Source: Arthrobacter gandavensis
GTDB lineage: Bacteria > Actinomycetota > Actinomycetes > Actinomycetales > Micrococcaceae
Direction of reading: 5' to 3'
Assembly: GCF_009192735.1 (NCBI RefSeq)
Contig: NZ_VTFU01000004.1
Coordinates: 1 to 64,000 of the forward strand
DNA length: 64,000 bases
The translations under genes were made by a program, and so were the position numbers. A model generated the notes under the pieces. The model did no database searches, was not told the origin of the DNA, and worked only from the letters and a program-made list of their open reading frames with translations. Positions 57,115-64,000 of the stretch are shown here, piece by piece. Position 1 is the first letter of the stretch; every line of letters starts with the position of its first letter.

Positions 57115-58413
57115 TTAGTACCAGTTCTTGTCTTCCGAGTGCTGCCAGGCTGCGCAGGGGCTGCCGTAGCGCGCGGAGATGTATCCCAGTCCCCACTCAA
57201 TCTGGGTCCGGTAGTTGGTCCGCCAATCCGCGCCGGCAGTGGCCATCTTGTCGCCGGGCAGGGACTGCGGGATGCCGTAGGCGCCGCTGTAGGGGTTGTT
57301 CGCACTGGTGCGCCAGCCCGACTCGCGCTGCCACAGATTGACCAGACAGCGCTGCTGCTCGGATCCCCAGCCAAAGGCGCCCAGGCGGCCGGCGGCATAG
57401 GCCTGCGCGGCTGCCGGATCGTCGACGGGACCAGGCGCAGGGGTTGGGGAAGGCTTTGGTGCTGGTGGGACAGGAGCGGGCTGTGGGGCCGGAGGTGCAG
57501 GTTTGGGCAGTGGGATCTGCGGAGCTGGTGTGGGATTAATCACCGGCGGGATGAGGCTGGGGCGGTCTTCGGCTTCCTGTTCCTTCCGCCGGTCGGCTTC
57601 ACGTGCCGCCTCTTCAGCCTCCCGCGCCTCCTGCTGTGCACGGTAGTCCGCTTCGGCCTGCAGGCCCCTCAATCTTTCCTCTTCCAGCTGGACACTGCTG
57701 TCCCGCAGGTCGGCCAGCTGGGCCAGCAGGACAGCACTGTGTTCCTGCTGCTCCCGTACGGCGGCGTCAGCGGCGGCTGCCGCGGACTCGGCGTCGCGGG
57801 CCAACTGCAGCGACTTCGCTGCGGCTTTGTCCCGCACTTCCGCAGCCGCCGATTCACTGTCTTCGAGACTGCGCAGGACGTTTGCCGCAGCCGCTGCTTC
57901 GGTTTGGAGGTTGCCGGTGCGGCTGCTGAGACCCTGGAGCGTGGTGAGCCGTTCCATGGCGCCGACTGCCGCGTCCGCGTCAAGGAGCATCAACATGCCC
58001 GAGTCCATGCCCCCGGTCTTGTAGGTCTGCGCGGCCAGCGCTCCCATCTGTTCCGAGAGTTCCTGTGCTGATGCCGCGGCTTCGGCCCGCCGGGCGGAGA
58101 GGACGTCGAGGGCACGCTTGGCGGATTCCGCTTCAGCGGCTGCCCGCTCATGATCCGCGGATGCCGCAACCGCGGTGTTCCCGAGCTGCCCGGCATCTGC
58201 GGACAGCTGGCCCAGGAGCGCCTCGATCCCGGCTGCCTGTTCTTCCTTGGCCTGAACGCTTTGCTTGGCCTGCTCCACCTCTTCCCACGAGGGAAAGCCG
58301 GTGGCGGCGGCGGGCACGGCAGTGAGGACCGCGGCAGTAAGCACTCCGGTCAGCATCACGGATCCAAGGGAAACGAGGCTTAACTTCTTCCCCGACAGCA
58401 ACATAGTCAACAT
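57115..58413 (-). CDS. Secreted coiled-coil lytic-transglycosylase-like protein B
   Basis: 432 aa. Signal peptide about 1-37, then a long Ala/Glu/Gln coiled coil (about 45-290) like RipC/NlpC-type or EnvC-like regulators, a Pro/Ala linker (about 295-335), and the same C-terminal domain as protein A (CLVNLWQRESGWR, YSGAYGIPQSLPGDKMA, ending in WY). The two genes look like a duplicated domain on different N-terminal stems. Likely peptidoglycan remodelling in growth or division; enzymatic activity unproven. Confidence 0.83.
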   Translation of the reverse strand: MLTMLLSGKKLSLVSLGSVMLTGVLTAAVLTAVPAAATGFPSWEEVEQAKQSVQAKEEQAAGIEALLGQLSADAGQLGNTAVAASADHERAAAEAESAKRALDVLSARRAEAAASAQELSEQMGALAAQTYKTGGMDSGMLMLLDADAAVGAMERLTTLQGLSSRTGNLQTEAAAAANVLRSLEDSESAAAEVRDKAAAKSLQLARDAESAAAAADAAVREQQEHSAVLLAQLADLRDSSVQLEEERLRGLQAEADYRAQQEAREAEEAAREADRRKEQEAEDRPSLIPPVINPTPAPQIPLPKPAPPAPQPAPVPPAPKPSPTPAPGPVDDPAAAQAYAAGRLGAFGWGSEQQRCLVNLWQRESGWRTSANNPYSGAYGIPQSLPGDKMATAGADWRTNYRTQIEWGLGYISARYGSPCAAWQHSEDKNWY

Positions 58414-58457
58414 CGGGGTTTAGCCTACGGCACGCGCCGGAATAACCCTACGGGTCC

Positions 58458-59036
58458 TTACCAGGCGTCGTCGGGCTGCTGGTCGAGCTGGTCACCAATA
58501 AGCTCGTTGACCACGCGGTAGCCCAGCGACGGCGGGTAGCCCTTGCGGGCGAGCATGGAGACCAGCCTCCGGGCCTGTTTGTCGCGCGCACTTCGGTCAG
58601 AGAGGTCCACCGAGGACTGCAGTTTTCGCTGGGCCAGGGCCCGTGCCGCTGCCAGTTCATCTTCGTCGCTGACCTGCTCGAGGGCCTCTTCAGCCAGCTC
58701 TCCGCCAATCCCCTTGTCAGCCAGTTCACGCCGCAGGGCGCCGCGGGCAAGGGACTTGGACTGGGATCGGCTGGCCACCCATCTGCGGGCAAAATCCTCG
58801 TCGTCAATCAGCTGCACTTCTTCGAAGCGGTCCAGGACTGCCTGCACAACCTCGTCGGGAATGTCCTTCTCCGCCAGCTTTACCGCCAGTTGGTGGCGGC
58901 TTTTAGGCGAATTGGTGAGCTGCCGGAGCACGATGTTACGTGCGGCGGCATAGGGGTCCGCCTCGCGGGCCCGTGCAGCGGCGGGTTTTCCGGACGTTCC
59001 TTCAGGTCCGGAAAACCCGTCACCCTGCGTATCCAT
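58458..59036 (-). CDS. recX: RecA regulatory protein RecX
   Basis: 192 aa, three-helix-repeat protein. After an N-terminal tail of about 30 residues comes the RecX core (LTNSPKSRHQLAVKLAEKDIP, LIDDEDFARRWVASR, ALRRELADKGIG). It limits RecA filament growth. ATG 5 nt after the recA stop, so it is co-transcribed and shares recA's damage control. Confidence 0.94.
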   Translation of the reverse strand: MDTQGDGFSGPEGTSGKPAAARAREADPYAAARNIVLRQLTNSPKSRHQLAVKLAEKDIPDEVVQAVLDRFEEVQLIDDEDFARRWVASRSQSKSLARGALRRELADKGIGGELAEEALEQVSDEDELAAARALAQRKLQSSVDLSDRSARDKQARRLVSMLARKGYPPSLGYRVVNELIGDQLDQQPDDAW

Positions 59037-59041
59037 AATGC

Positions 59042-60094
59042 CTAGGAGCCCTTCGGAACGGCCTTCAGCTTCGGCTCAGCCGGAGCTTCTTCCTTGGGGC
59101 CGTCGATACCGAGCTTCTCCCGAAGACGGCGTTCCAGTTCATCCGTCAGCTCGGGATTGTCCCGCAGGAACTTCCGGGCGTTTTCCTTACCCTGGCCCAG
59201 CTGGTCACCGTCATAGGTGAACCATGCACCGGACTTCTTGACGAAGCCGTGCTCCACGCCCATGTCGATCAGCCCGCCCTCGCGGGAGATGCCGGTGCCG
59301 TAGATGATGTCGAACTCGGCCTGCTTGAACGGCGGCGCCATCTTGTTCTTGACGATCTTGGCACGGGTGCGGTTACCGACAGGCACCGTACCTTCCTTGA
59401 GCGTTTCAATGCGGCGAACGTCGATGCGGACGGAGGCGTAGAACTTCAGCGCCTTTCCGCCCGTGGTGGTTTCCGGGCTTCCGAACATCACGCCGATCTT
59501 CTCGCGAAGCTGATTGATGAAGATGGCGGTGGTGTTGGTATGGCTCAGTCGTCCGGCGATCTTACGGAGCGCCTGGCTCATGAGCCGCGCTTGGAGGCCC
59601 ACGTGGCTGTCGCCCATGTCGCCTTCGATTTCGGCCCGCGGAACCAGGGCTGCCACGGAGTCGATGACCACTACGTCAACCGAACCGGACCCAATCAGCA
59701 TGTCCATGATTTCCAGTGCCTGCTCACCGGTGTCCGGCTGGGACACCAGCAGCGAGTCCGTGTCCACGCCCAGGCGGGCTGCATAAACCGGATCGAGGGC
59801 ATGCTCGGCGTCAATGAACGCGGCGATGCCGCCGTTCTTCTGGGCATTGGCGACAACATGCAGCGCCAGGGTGGTCTTACCCGAGGACTCGGGACCGTAG
59901 ATCTCCACGACGCGGCCGCGGGGAAGCCCGCCGATGCCGAGTGCGAGGTCAAGGGCGATGGAACTGGTGGAGATGGTCTCTGCCGGAGCGCGGACCTCGT
60001 CTCCGAGCCGCATGATCGAGCCCTTGCCGTACTGCTTATCGATCTGGGCCAGCGCTGCTTCAAGAGCCTTTGCGCGGTCGACTGCTGCTGCCAT
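59042..60094 (-). CDS. recA: Recombinase RecA
   Basis: 350 aa. Walker A GPESSGKT (about 65-72) and Walker [10 protein letters not shown] (about 140-148) are present. The C-terminal acid tail is reduced and Lys/Pro/Ala-rich. Central in recombination and LexA co-cleavage. GGTGA precedes the ATG by 5 nt. Upstream carries both a LexA box and a PafBC-type promoter, each listed. Confidence 0.97.
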   Translation of the reverse strand: MAAAVDRAKALEAALAQIDKQYGKGSIMRLGDEVRAPAETISTSSIALDLALGIGGLPRGRVVEIYGPESSGKTTLALHVVANAQKNGGIAAFIDAEHALDPVYAARLGVDTDSLLVSQPDTGEQALEIMDMLIGSGSVDVVVIDSVAALVPRAEIEGDMGDSHVGLQARLMSQALRKIAGRLSHTNTTAIFINQLREKIGVMFGSPETTTGGKALKFYASVRIDVRRIETLKEGTVPVGNRTRAKIVKNKMAPPFKQAEFDIIYGTGISREGGLIDMGVEHGFVKKSGAWFTYDGDQLGQGKENARKFLRDNPELTDELERRLREKLGIDGPKEEAPAEPKLKAVPKGS

Positions 60095-60155
60095 TCTTCA
60101 CCTCGGTTGTTGGAGTTTTACATGGCCCGAAGGCCGGGTTTCCTGCTCACCTACG

Positions 60156-60178
60156 ACCATATGCGGCGGCACTGACAA
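60156..60178 (-). promoter_or_regulatory. PafBC/RecA_NDp-type promoter of recA
   Basis: On the minus strand TTGTCAGTG (60178-60170), N8, TATGGT (60161-60156) matches the RecA_NDp motif TTGTCRGTG-N8-TAN3T exactly. Known in mycobacteria to drive LexA-independent DNA-damage induction. It is about 55 nt upstream of recA. Confidence 0.85.
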
Positions 60179-60257
60179 AACAGCGGAGCGGACTGCCGTG
60201 GGGATATCGGGGATTGTTTCGCGGTCGATTAGCCCTTGTGTAGGAGCATATCGGCAC

Positions 60258-60273
60258 CCGAACAGATATTCGA
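60258..60273. promoter_or_regulatory. SOS box upstream of recA
   Basis: CCGAACAGATATTCGA matches TCGAAC-N4-GTTCGA at 10 of 12 positions, about 165 nt before recA. Confidence 0.78.
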
Positions 60274-60315
60274 ATCAACGCTTCGGCGTGTCCGCTTTTC
60301 CTGTCCTGCGGAGCA

Positions 60316-60537
60316 CTATTTTTTGGGTGCTATGTCGCGGCCAAGGCGACGTTCCGGCGGTACATCCTGGATGTCGCACACCGCCAGCCACACGGCTTTG
60401 GGTTCAATGCCGCCGCTGAGCGCCTCGGTTGCCGTTTTGCCCCCGAGAGAGCCCAGCACCAGATCGGACGCCAGCACACGGGAGTATGCCGGACCGAATT
60501 CCTCGTCCATGAGCCGCCAGGAATCACTAAGTCGCAT
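60316..60537 (-). CDS. DUF3046 protein
   Basis: 73 aa, full-length DUF3046. MRLSDSWRLMDEEFG, then LGSLGGKTATEALSGGI and DVPPERRLG. Function unknown, but it is conserved beside recA in actinobacteria. It is on the same strand as recA and about 220 nt upstream. Confidence 0.88.
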   Translation of the reverse strand: MRLSDSWRLMDEEFGPAYSRVLASDLVLGSLGGKTATEALSGGIEPKAVWLAVCDIQDVPPERRLGRDIAPKK

Positions 60538-60662
60538 CGCTTAATCTTCTCACGGACGCACAGGCGGCAACGGTATGGGGTTTTTCGGCCCTCCGGCATT
60601 CGGTACAGACTCCGGGCCCCGTCGCCGGAGCCTGCGTCTGCATGCCGTGTGCACAACAACCC

Positions 60663-60668
60663 TAGAAT
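60663..60668 (+). promoter_or_regulatory. -10 box of the leaderless MarR gene
   Basis: TAGAAT ends 6 nt before the ATG at 60675, and no ribosome site lies between. Confidence 0.6.
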
Positions 60669-60674
60669 GGAACC

Positions 60675-61142
60675 ATGACCGAGCCGGTATCCTCCCCGCC
60701 CCAGCACGAAGAAGCCATCGAGACGCTGGAACATGAGCTGTCAGTGCTGTGGCGGCGTGCCCGGTCCAACTCGCACAAGGTGGCCCGCGAGGTGCACCCG
60801 GACATGGAGCCGGCAGCTTACGGACTGCTGCTGCTCCTGCAGCAGCAGGAGGCCATGCGCCTGACGGACATTGCGGCGAGCATCGGCATCGGCAAGCCAT
60901 CCGTCAGCCGGCAGATTGTGATGCTCGAGAGCCTTGGACTGGTGCAGAAGCACGCTGATCCCCAGGACGGACGTGCGCAGACCATCTCGCTGACCCCGGC
61001 CGGCGCACAGGCCCTGACCCGGACGCAGTCCGCCCGGAAGGACCTCTTCCGAACCCTCCTCCAGCATTGGCAGGACGATGAACTGGTGCAGCTGGGTTCC
61101 CTCCTGACCAAACTAAATGAGTCCTACGCACGCGAACGCTGA
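60675..61142 (+). CDS. MarR family transcriptional regulator
   Basis: 155 aa, winged helix. MRLTDIAASIGIGKPSVSRQI is the recognition helix region (about 56-75) and DPQDGRAQTISLT the wing (about 95-107). Binds small aromatic or oxidant signals in known homologues; no target gene lies adjacent, so its role is open. Divergent from the DUF3046 gene. Confidence 0.88.
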   Translation: MTEPVSSPPQHEEAIETLEHELSVLWRRARSNSHKVAREVHPDMEPAAYGLLLLLQQQEAMRLTDIAASIGIGKPSVSRQIVMLESLGLVQKHADPQDGRAQTISLTPAGAQALTRTQSARKDLFRTLLQHWQDDELVQLGSLLTKLNESYARER

Positions 61143-61222
61143 CCGCCGGATCCCGTCCATCCGCTGGCTGCCCTGCACCAATGGATCAGCGGGTACAGCT
61201 GCCCAGGTTTCGCAGGCATAAA

Positions 61223-61251
61223 AAAGACCCCGCCGGATGGGCGGGGTCTTT
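61223..61251. terminator. Terminator between MarR and ClgR genes
   Basis: A 12-bp perfect stem AAAGACCCCGCC / GGCGGGGTCTTT with a 5-nt loop and CTTTT after it. Confidence 0.95.
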
Positions 61252-61313
61252 CTTTTAGTGCTTATCATGCGGAGGCATGCCGCCCCTGAAGGCGCGGCAT
61301 AGCCGATGTAGGT

Positions 61314-61646
61314 CTACGGTGTGCGGGCCAGATCCCGGGCCATGTCCTCCGGAAATTCGCGGGCAAACTCGCGCGAGAATTCCGAGGGAACTGTGTCGGG
61401 TATGGCGATGCCTTCGGCATTCGCCACCCGGTCGCTGACCTCACGAAGCATCAGAGACAGGGGCACGTCCAGCGCGGTGCAGATCGAGGAAAGAAGCTCC
61501 GACGAGGCTTCCTTCTGACCCCGTTCGACCTCGCTGAGGTAACCAAGTGAAACGCGTGCGCTGTGCGATACCTCGCGCAGGGTGCGGCCCTGACGCTGAC
61601 GGACATCGCGCAGTACGTCGCCAATTTCATGACGAAGAACAACCAT
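61314..61646 (-). CDS. clgR: ClgR-like XRE-type transcriptional regulator
   Basis: 110 aa from ATG at 61646 with AGGAG 6 nt upstream. An earlier ATG (61781) gives an unconserved N-terminal extension. [30 protein letters not shown] (core), followed by [16 protein letters not shown]. In actinobacteria ClgR activates clpP1P2, clpC and itself, and its level is set by Clp degradation. I did not find a CGC-N5-GCG site upstream. It follows cinA on the same strand. Confidence 0.88.
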   Translation of the reverse strand: MVVLRHEIGDVLRDVRQRQGRTLREVSHSARVSLGYLSEVERGQKEASSELLSSICTALDVPLSLMLREVSDRVANAEGIAIPDTVPSEFSREFAREFPEDMARDLARTP

Positions 61647-61890
61647 TTTGCGCTCCTTTGGCTCCCGGCGTGCATCTTCCGCCAACCCTACATCCCGCCA
61701 GCGAATAACGCCGTTCACGGATACGGGTTGCTTAACCATCTGTATCGTCCTGCTCCTTATGTGGTCCGGCTGCGGCTTCACCGCAGCTATCTAAAGATCG
61801 TAGTCCGGAAACCTTGGCGGTTCCTGATACTAACAACTGAGCACCACCGGATTTTGTTCCCGGCACTGCACATGCTTTCCGGATGCCCGT

Positions 61891-62379
61891 TTAGGGCCGG
61901 TCCGCAAGGACCCCGGCAAGCAGTATCAGTGCTTCGTTGCAGGCCTGCCCGCGGATGGCTGCCCGGTCCCCTGAAAAGGAAAATTCCCGCACCACGGTTT
62001 GATCCGGGGCCGCCACGGCAATAAACACGCAGCCCACAGGCTTGCCGTCGTGGGGTTCGGGACCGGCCGCGCCCGTGGTCGCCACCCCAATGTCCGCTCC
62101 GAGAACCCGCCGCGCACCGGCGGCCATCTGCCGGGCCACCTCGGCGTCGACTGATCCCGCGCTGGCCAGCAGTGCGCCGTCGACCCCGAGGACTTTTTTC
62201 TTCACATTGTTGGCGTAGGCGACCACCCCGCCCAGCAGCACCGCGGACGCCCCGGGAACTGCACCAAGACCGGCAGCCACCAGCCCGGCCGTCAGGGACT
62301 CCGCGGTGGCAACCGTCAGGCCCGCCGCGGCTGCCGCTGAAACCACTGCCGCCGCATCGGCGGTGCCGGGCACCGTCAC
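61891..62379 (-). CDS. CinA-family nicotinamide-nucleotide amidohydrolase (PncC-like)
   Basis: 162 aa, single-domain PncC type. TAESLTAGLVAAGLG (about 24-38), PGASAVLLGGVVAYAN (about 42-57) and VATTGAAGPEP (about 98-108). Deamidates NMN from NAD turnover in characterised relatives. GTG start overlaps the pgsA stop by 4 bp. Confidence 0.92.
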   Translation of the reverse strand: MTVPGTADAAAVVSAAAAAGLTVATAESLTAGLVAAGLGAVPGASAVLLGGVVAYANNVKKKVLGVDGALLASAGSVDAEVARQMAAGARRVLGADIGVATTGAAGPEPHDGKPVGCVFIAVAAPDQTVVREFSFSGDRAAIRGQACNEALILLAGVLADRP

Positions 62380-62978
62380 GGCTTACCCGGGTTCTGCAGG
62401 GAGGTGCGGCGCAGCTTGACGGCCTGGATGATGTAGTCGACGCCGGTCACCACGGTGATGACGACGGCGGCGGCCATGACGACGGCGCCAATCCACCAGG
62501 CCCACGCTCCCAGCCATGTGGTCAGCGGCAGGAGCAGGAGGAAGATGGCCAGGGTCTGGACGACGGTCTTGAGCTTGCCGCCCCGCGATGCGGCCATGAC
62601 GCCGTAGCGGATCACCACAAACCGGAGAACGGTAATGCCGATTTCCCGGACCAGAATCACGATGGTCACCCACCACCACAGCTCGCCCAGCGCGGACAGC
62701 ATCACTAGGGCCGAGCCGATCAGCAGTTTGTCCGCAATGGGATCGGCGATCTTGCCGAAGTCGGTGATGAGGCCGCGGCTGCGGGCCAGGTCGCCGTCGA
62801 GCTTGTCGGTGTAAATGGCCACCGCAAAGGTTGCCACCGCAAGCCAGCGGTACATCCCGTCCCGCCCGTCGTCGGACAGGAGCAGCCAGATAAACAGGGG
62901 AACCATCAGGATCCTGATGACCGTCAGCACGTTGGCGATGTTCAGGACGGGGACATTCCCGGAAGTAGAGTTGCTCAC
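62376..62978 (-). CDS. pgsA: CDP-diacylglycerol-glycerol-3-phosphate 3-phosphatidyltransferase
   Basis: 200-aa integral membrane enzyme, first committed step to phosphatidylglycerol and cardiolipin. The CDP-alcohol phosphotransferase motif DG-x2-AR-x8-G-x3-D-x3-D is exact at about 60-82. About 5-6 transmembrane helices. GTG start, leaderless candidate with -10 TAGGCT (62990-62985) 6 nt upstream. Confidence 0.95.
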   Translation of the reverse strand: MSNSTSGNVPVLNIANVLTVIRILMVPLFIWLLLSDDGRDGMYRWLAVATFAVAIYTDKLDGDLARSRGLITDFGKIADPIADKLLIGSALVMLSALGELWWWVTIVILVREIGITVLRFVVIRYGVMAASRGGKLKTVVQTLAIFLLLLPLTTWLGAWAWWIGAVVMAAAVVITVVTGVDYIIQAVKLRRTSLQNPGKP

Positions 62979-62997
62979 TGTTCCAGCCTAGCGGGAT

Positions 62998-64000
62998 TCA
63001 GCGTCCGGTTAGATTCCAAGCGTCCTCGGAACCGTCCTCGTCGCCTTCGGCATCGCCGTCGTAATACTCGGTGGCCTGCTTGCGGCTTTCCAGGTCCTGC
63101 GCCACGAGGTCTACGGGGCCCTCCGGCTCAAAACCATGGTTGACGTTGGCATTGTCCGCCAGCGCCGCTGTCTCGGCGGCACCGGGACCGCCGGCGGCTT
63201 CTCCCCCGCTGATCGCGGCCAGGGTGGCGGCCAGGTCATCGGGCTTGACCATGACGTCCCGGGCCTTCGAGCCTTCGGACGGTCCCACGACGCCACGGGA
63301 TTCCAGCAGGTCCATCAGGCGGCCGGCCTTGGCGAAACCGACACGCAGCTTGCGCTGGAGCATGGACGTGGAACCGAACTGGGTGGTGACCACCAGTTCG
63401 GTGGCCTGCAGCAGCAGGTCCATGTCGTCTCCAATGTCGTCTTCGATCTGCTTCTTGGGCGCGGTGACCGTGACGTCGTCGCGGTAGACGGCGCCCAGCT
63501 GGCCCTTGACGTGTTCCACCACGCGGTGGATTTCGGACTCGGTGACCCAGGCGCCCTGGACGCGGATGGGTTTGTTGGCGCCCATGGGCAGGAACAGGGC
63601 ATCACCCTGGCCGAGCAGTTTTTCGGCGCCGGGCTGGTCCAGGACCACGCGGGAGTCGGTGACCGACGACGTCGCGAAGGCCATGCGCGAGGGTACATTG
63701 GCCTTGATCAGGCCGGTCACGACGTCGACCGATGGGCGCTGCGTGGCCAGCACCAGGTGGATGCCGGCGGCGCGGGCGAGCTGGGTGATGCGGACAATGG
63801 AGTCTTCGACGTCGCGCGGGGCAACCATCATCAGGTCCGCGAGCTCGTCGACGATCACCAGCAGGTACGGGTAGGCGCGGACAACGCGCTTGGAGCCGGC
63901 CGGTGGGATGACCTTGCCCAGTTTGACGGCCTTGTTGAAGTCGTCGATGTGCTTGAAGCCGAAGTTGGCCAGGTCGTCGTAGCGGGTGTCCATTTCCCGG
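62998..64000 (-). CDS. ftsK: DNA translocase FtsK, C-terminal part (cut by window edge)
   Basis: Only the last about 330 residues are inside the window; the start lies beyond 64000. Seen are the end of the motor domain ([11 protein letters not shown]alker [22 protein letters not shown]) and the gamma winged-helix domain ([29 protein letters not shown]), which reads chromosome KOPS-like sites. An acidic tail follows. Translocates DNA at the septum. Next downstream gene is pgsA. Confidence 0.93.
   Translation of the reverse strand, partial: REMDTRYDDLANFGFKHIDDFNKAVKLGKVIPPAGSKRVVRAYPYLLVIVDELADLMMVAPRDVEDSIVRITQLARAAGIHLVLATQRPSVDVVTGLIKANVPSRMAFATSSVTDSRVVLDQPGAEKLLGQGDALFLPMGANKPIRVQGAWVTESEIHRVVEHVKGQLGAVYRDDVTVTAPKKQIEDDIGDDMDLLLQATELVVTTQFGSTSMLQRKLRVGFAKAGRLMDLLESRGVVGPSEGSKARDVMVKPDDLAATLAAISGGEAAGGPGAAETAALADNANVNHGFEPEGPVDLVAQDLESRKQATEYYDGDAEGDEDGSEDAWNLTGR

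Overview
The window is a gene-dense stretch of a high-GC actinobacterial chromosome, most likely Arthrobacter or a close relative in the Micrococcaceae. The grounds are the gene order (recA-recX, miaB-miaA-dapF, hflX-dinG-lexA, his, infC-rpmI-rplT, pheST, argCJBDFRGH, tyrS), a mycothiol-dependent isomerase-family protein, dual-function PriA in place of plain HisA, HelD/HelR, ClgR, and many leaderless genes with TANNNT -10 boxes. I saw no insertion sequence, prophage, CRISPR array, tRNA or rRNA gene. An rRNA operon could begin just beyond the left edge, but that is inference.

Layout, left to right. 1-440 is a comparatively AT-rich non-coding region. 441-4771 (minus): tyrS, the RNA-polymerase-recycling ATPase HelR and apt. 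5029-9253: aldo/keto reductase, 3-methyladenine glycosylase, a START-like protein, a mycothiol-dependent isomerase-family protein and a short PNPOx-like flavoprotein. 9254-9625 is a repeat-rich gap. 9626-18365 (minus) is the full arginine operon argC-J-B-D-F-R-G-H. It starts from a leaderless promoter overlapped by ARG-box-like palindromes and carries its own repressor gene argR. 18534-20260: quinone oxidoreductase and a methyltransferase.

20472-25802 is the most accessory-looking part. A cyclase-family metal hydrolase and a ThDP-dependent enzyme (4-bp overlap, plus strand) face a minus-strand set made of a flavin reductase, a luciferase-like monooxygenase and an AraC regulator. This looks like a small catabolic module for an aromatic or cyclic dicarbonyl compound; its substrate is unknown. 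25974-29600 is pheST. 29792-34467 holds a HExxH protein, an Rv2578c-type radical SAM protein with a LexA-like box, MutT, an MFS exporter and a CDF cation transporter.

34609-37696 (minus) is infC-rpmI-rplT-trmH. infC starts at AUU and has a long Ala/Pro/Lys tail, and L20 carries an extra C-terminal domain. 38006-41371: DUF1844, DUF1992, an MFS permease and SseB. 41377-44762 (minus) is hisC-B-H-(51-aa membrane protein)-priA, without hisD at the expected place. 44992-46623 is a LysM cell-division-inhibitor candidate divergent from lexA with two SOS boxes between them. 46710-54602: dinG, hflX, an RsmC-like methyltransferase, dapF, miaA and miaB, with miaB translationally coupled to an upstream PadR/HAAS pair. 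56164-58413 is a pair of secreted transglycosylase-like paralogues. 58458-60537 is recX, recA (SOS box plus a PafBC-type promoter) and a DUF3046 gene. 60675-64000: MarR, ClgR, CinA, pgsA and the 3' part of ftsK.

The DNA-damage theme recurs: recA, recX, lexA, the LysM inhibitor, dinG and probably the radical SAM gene all carry or adjoin LexA or PafBC signals.
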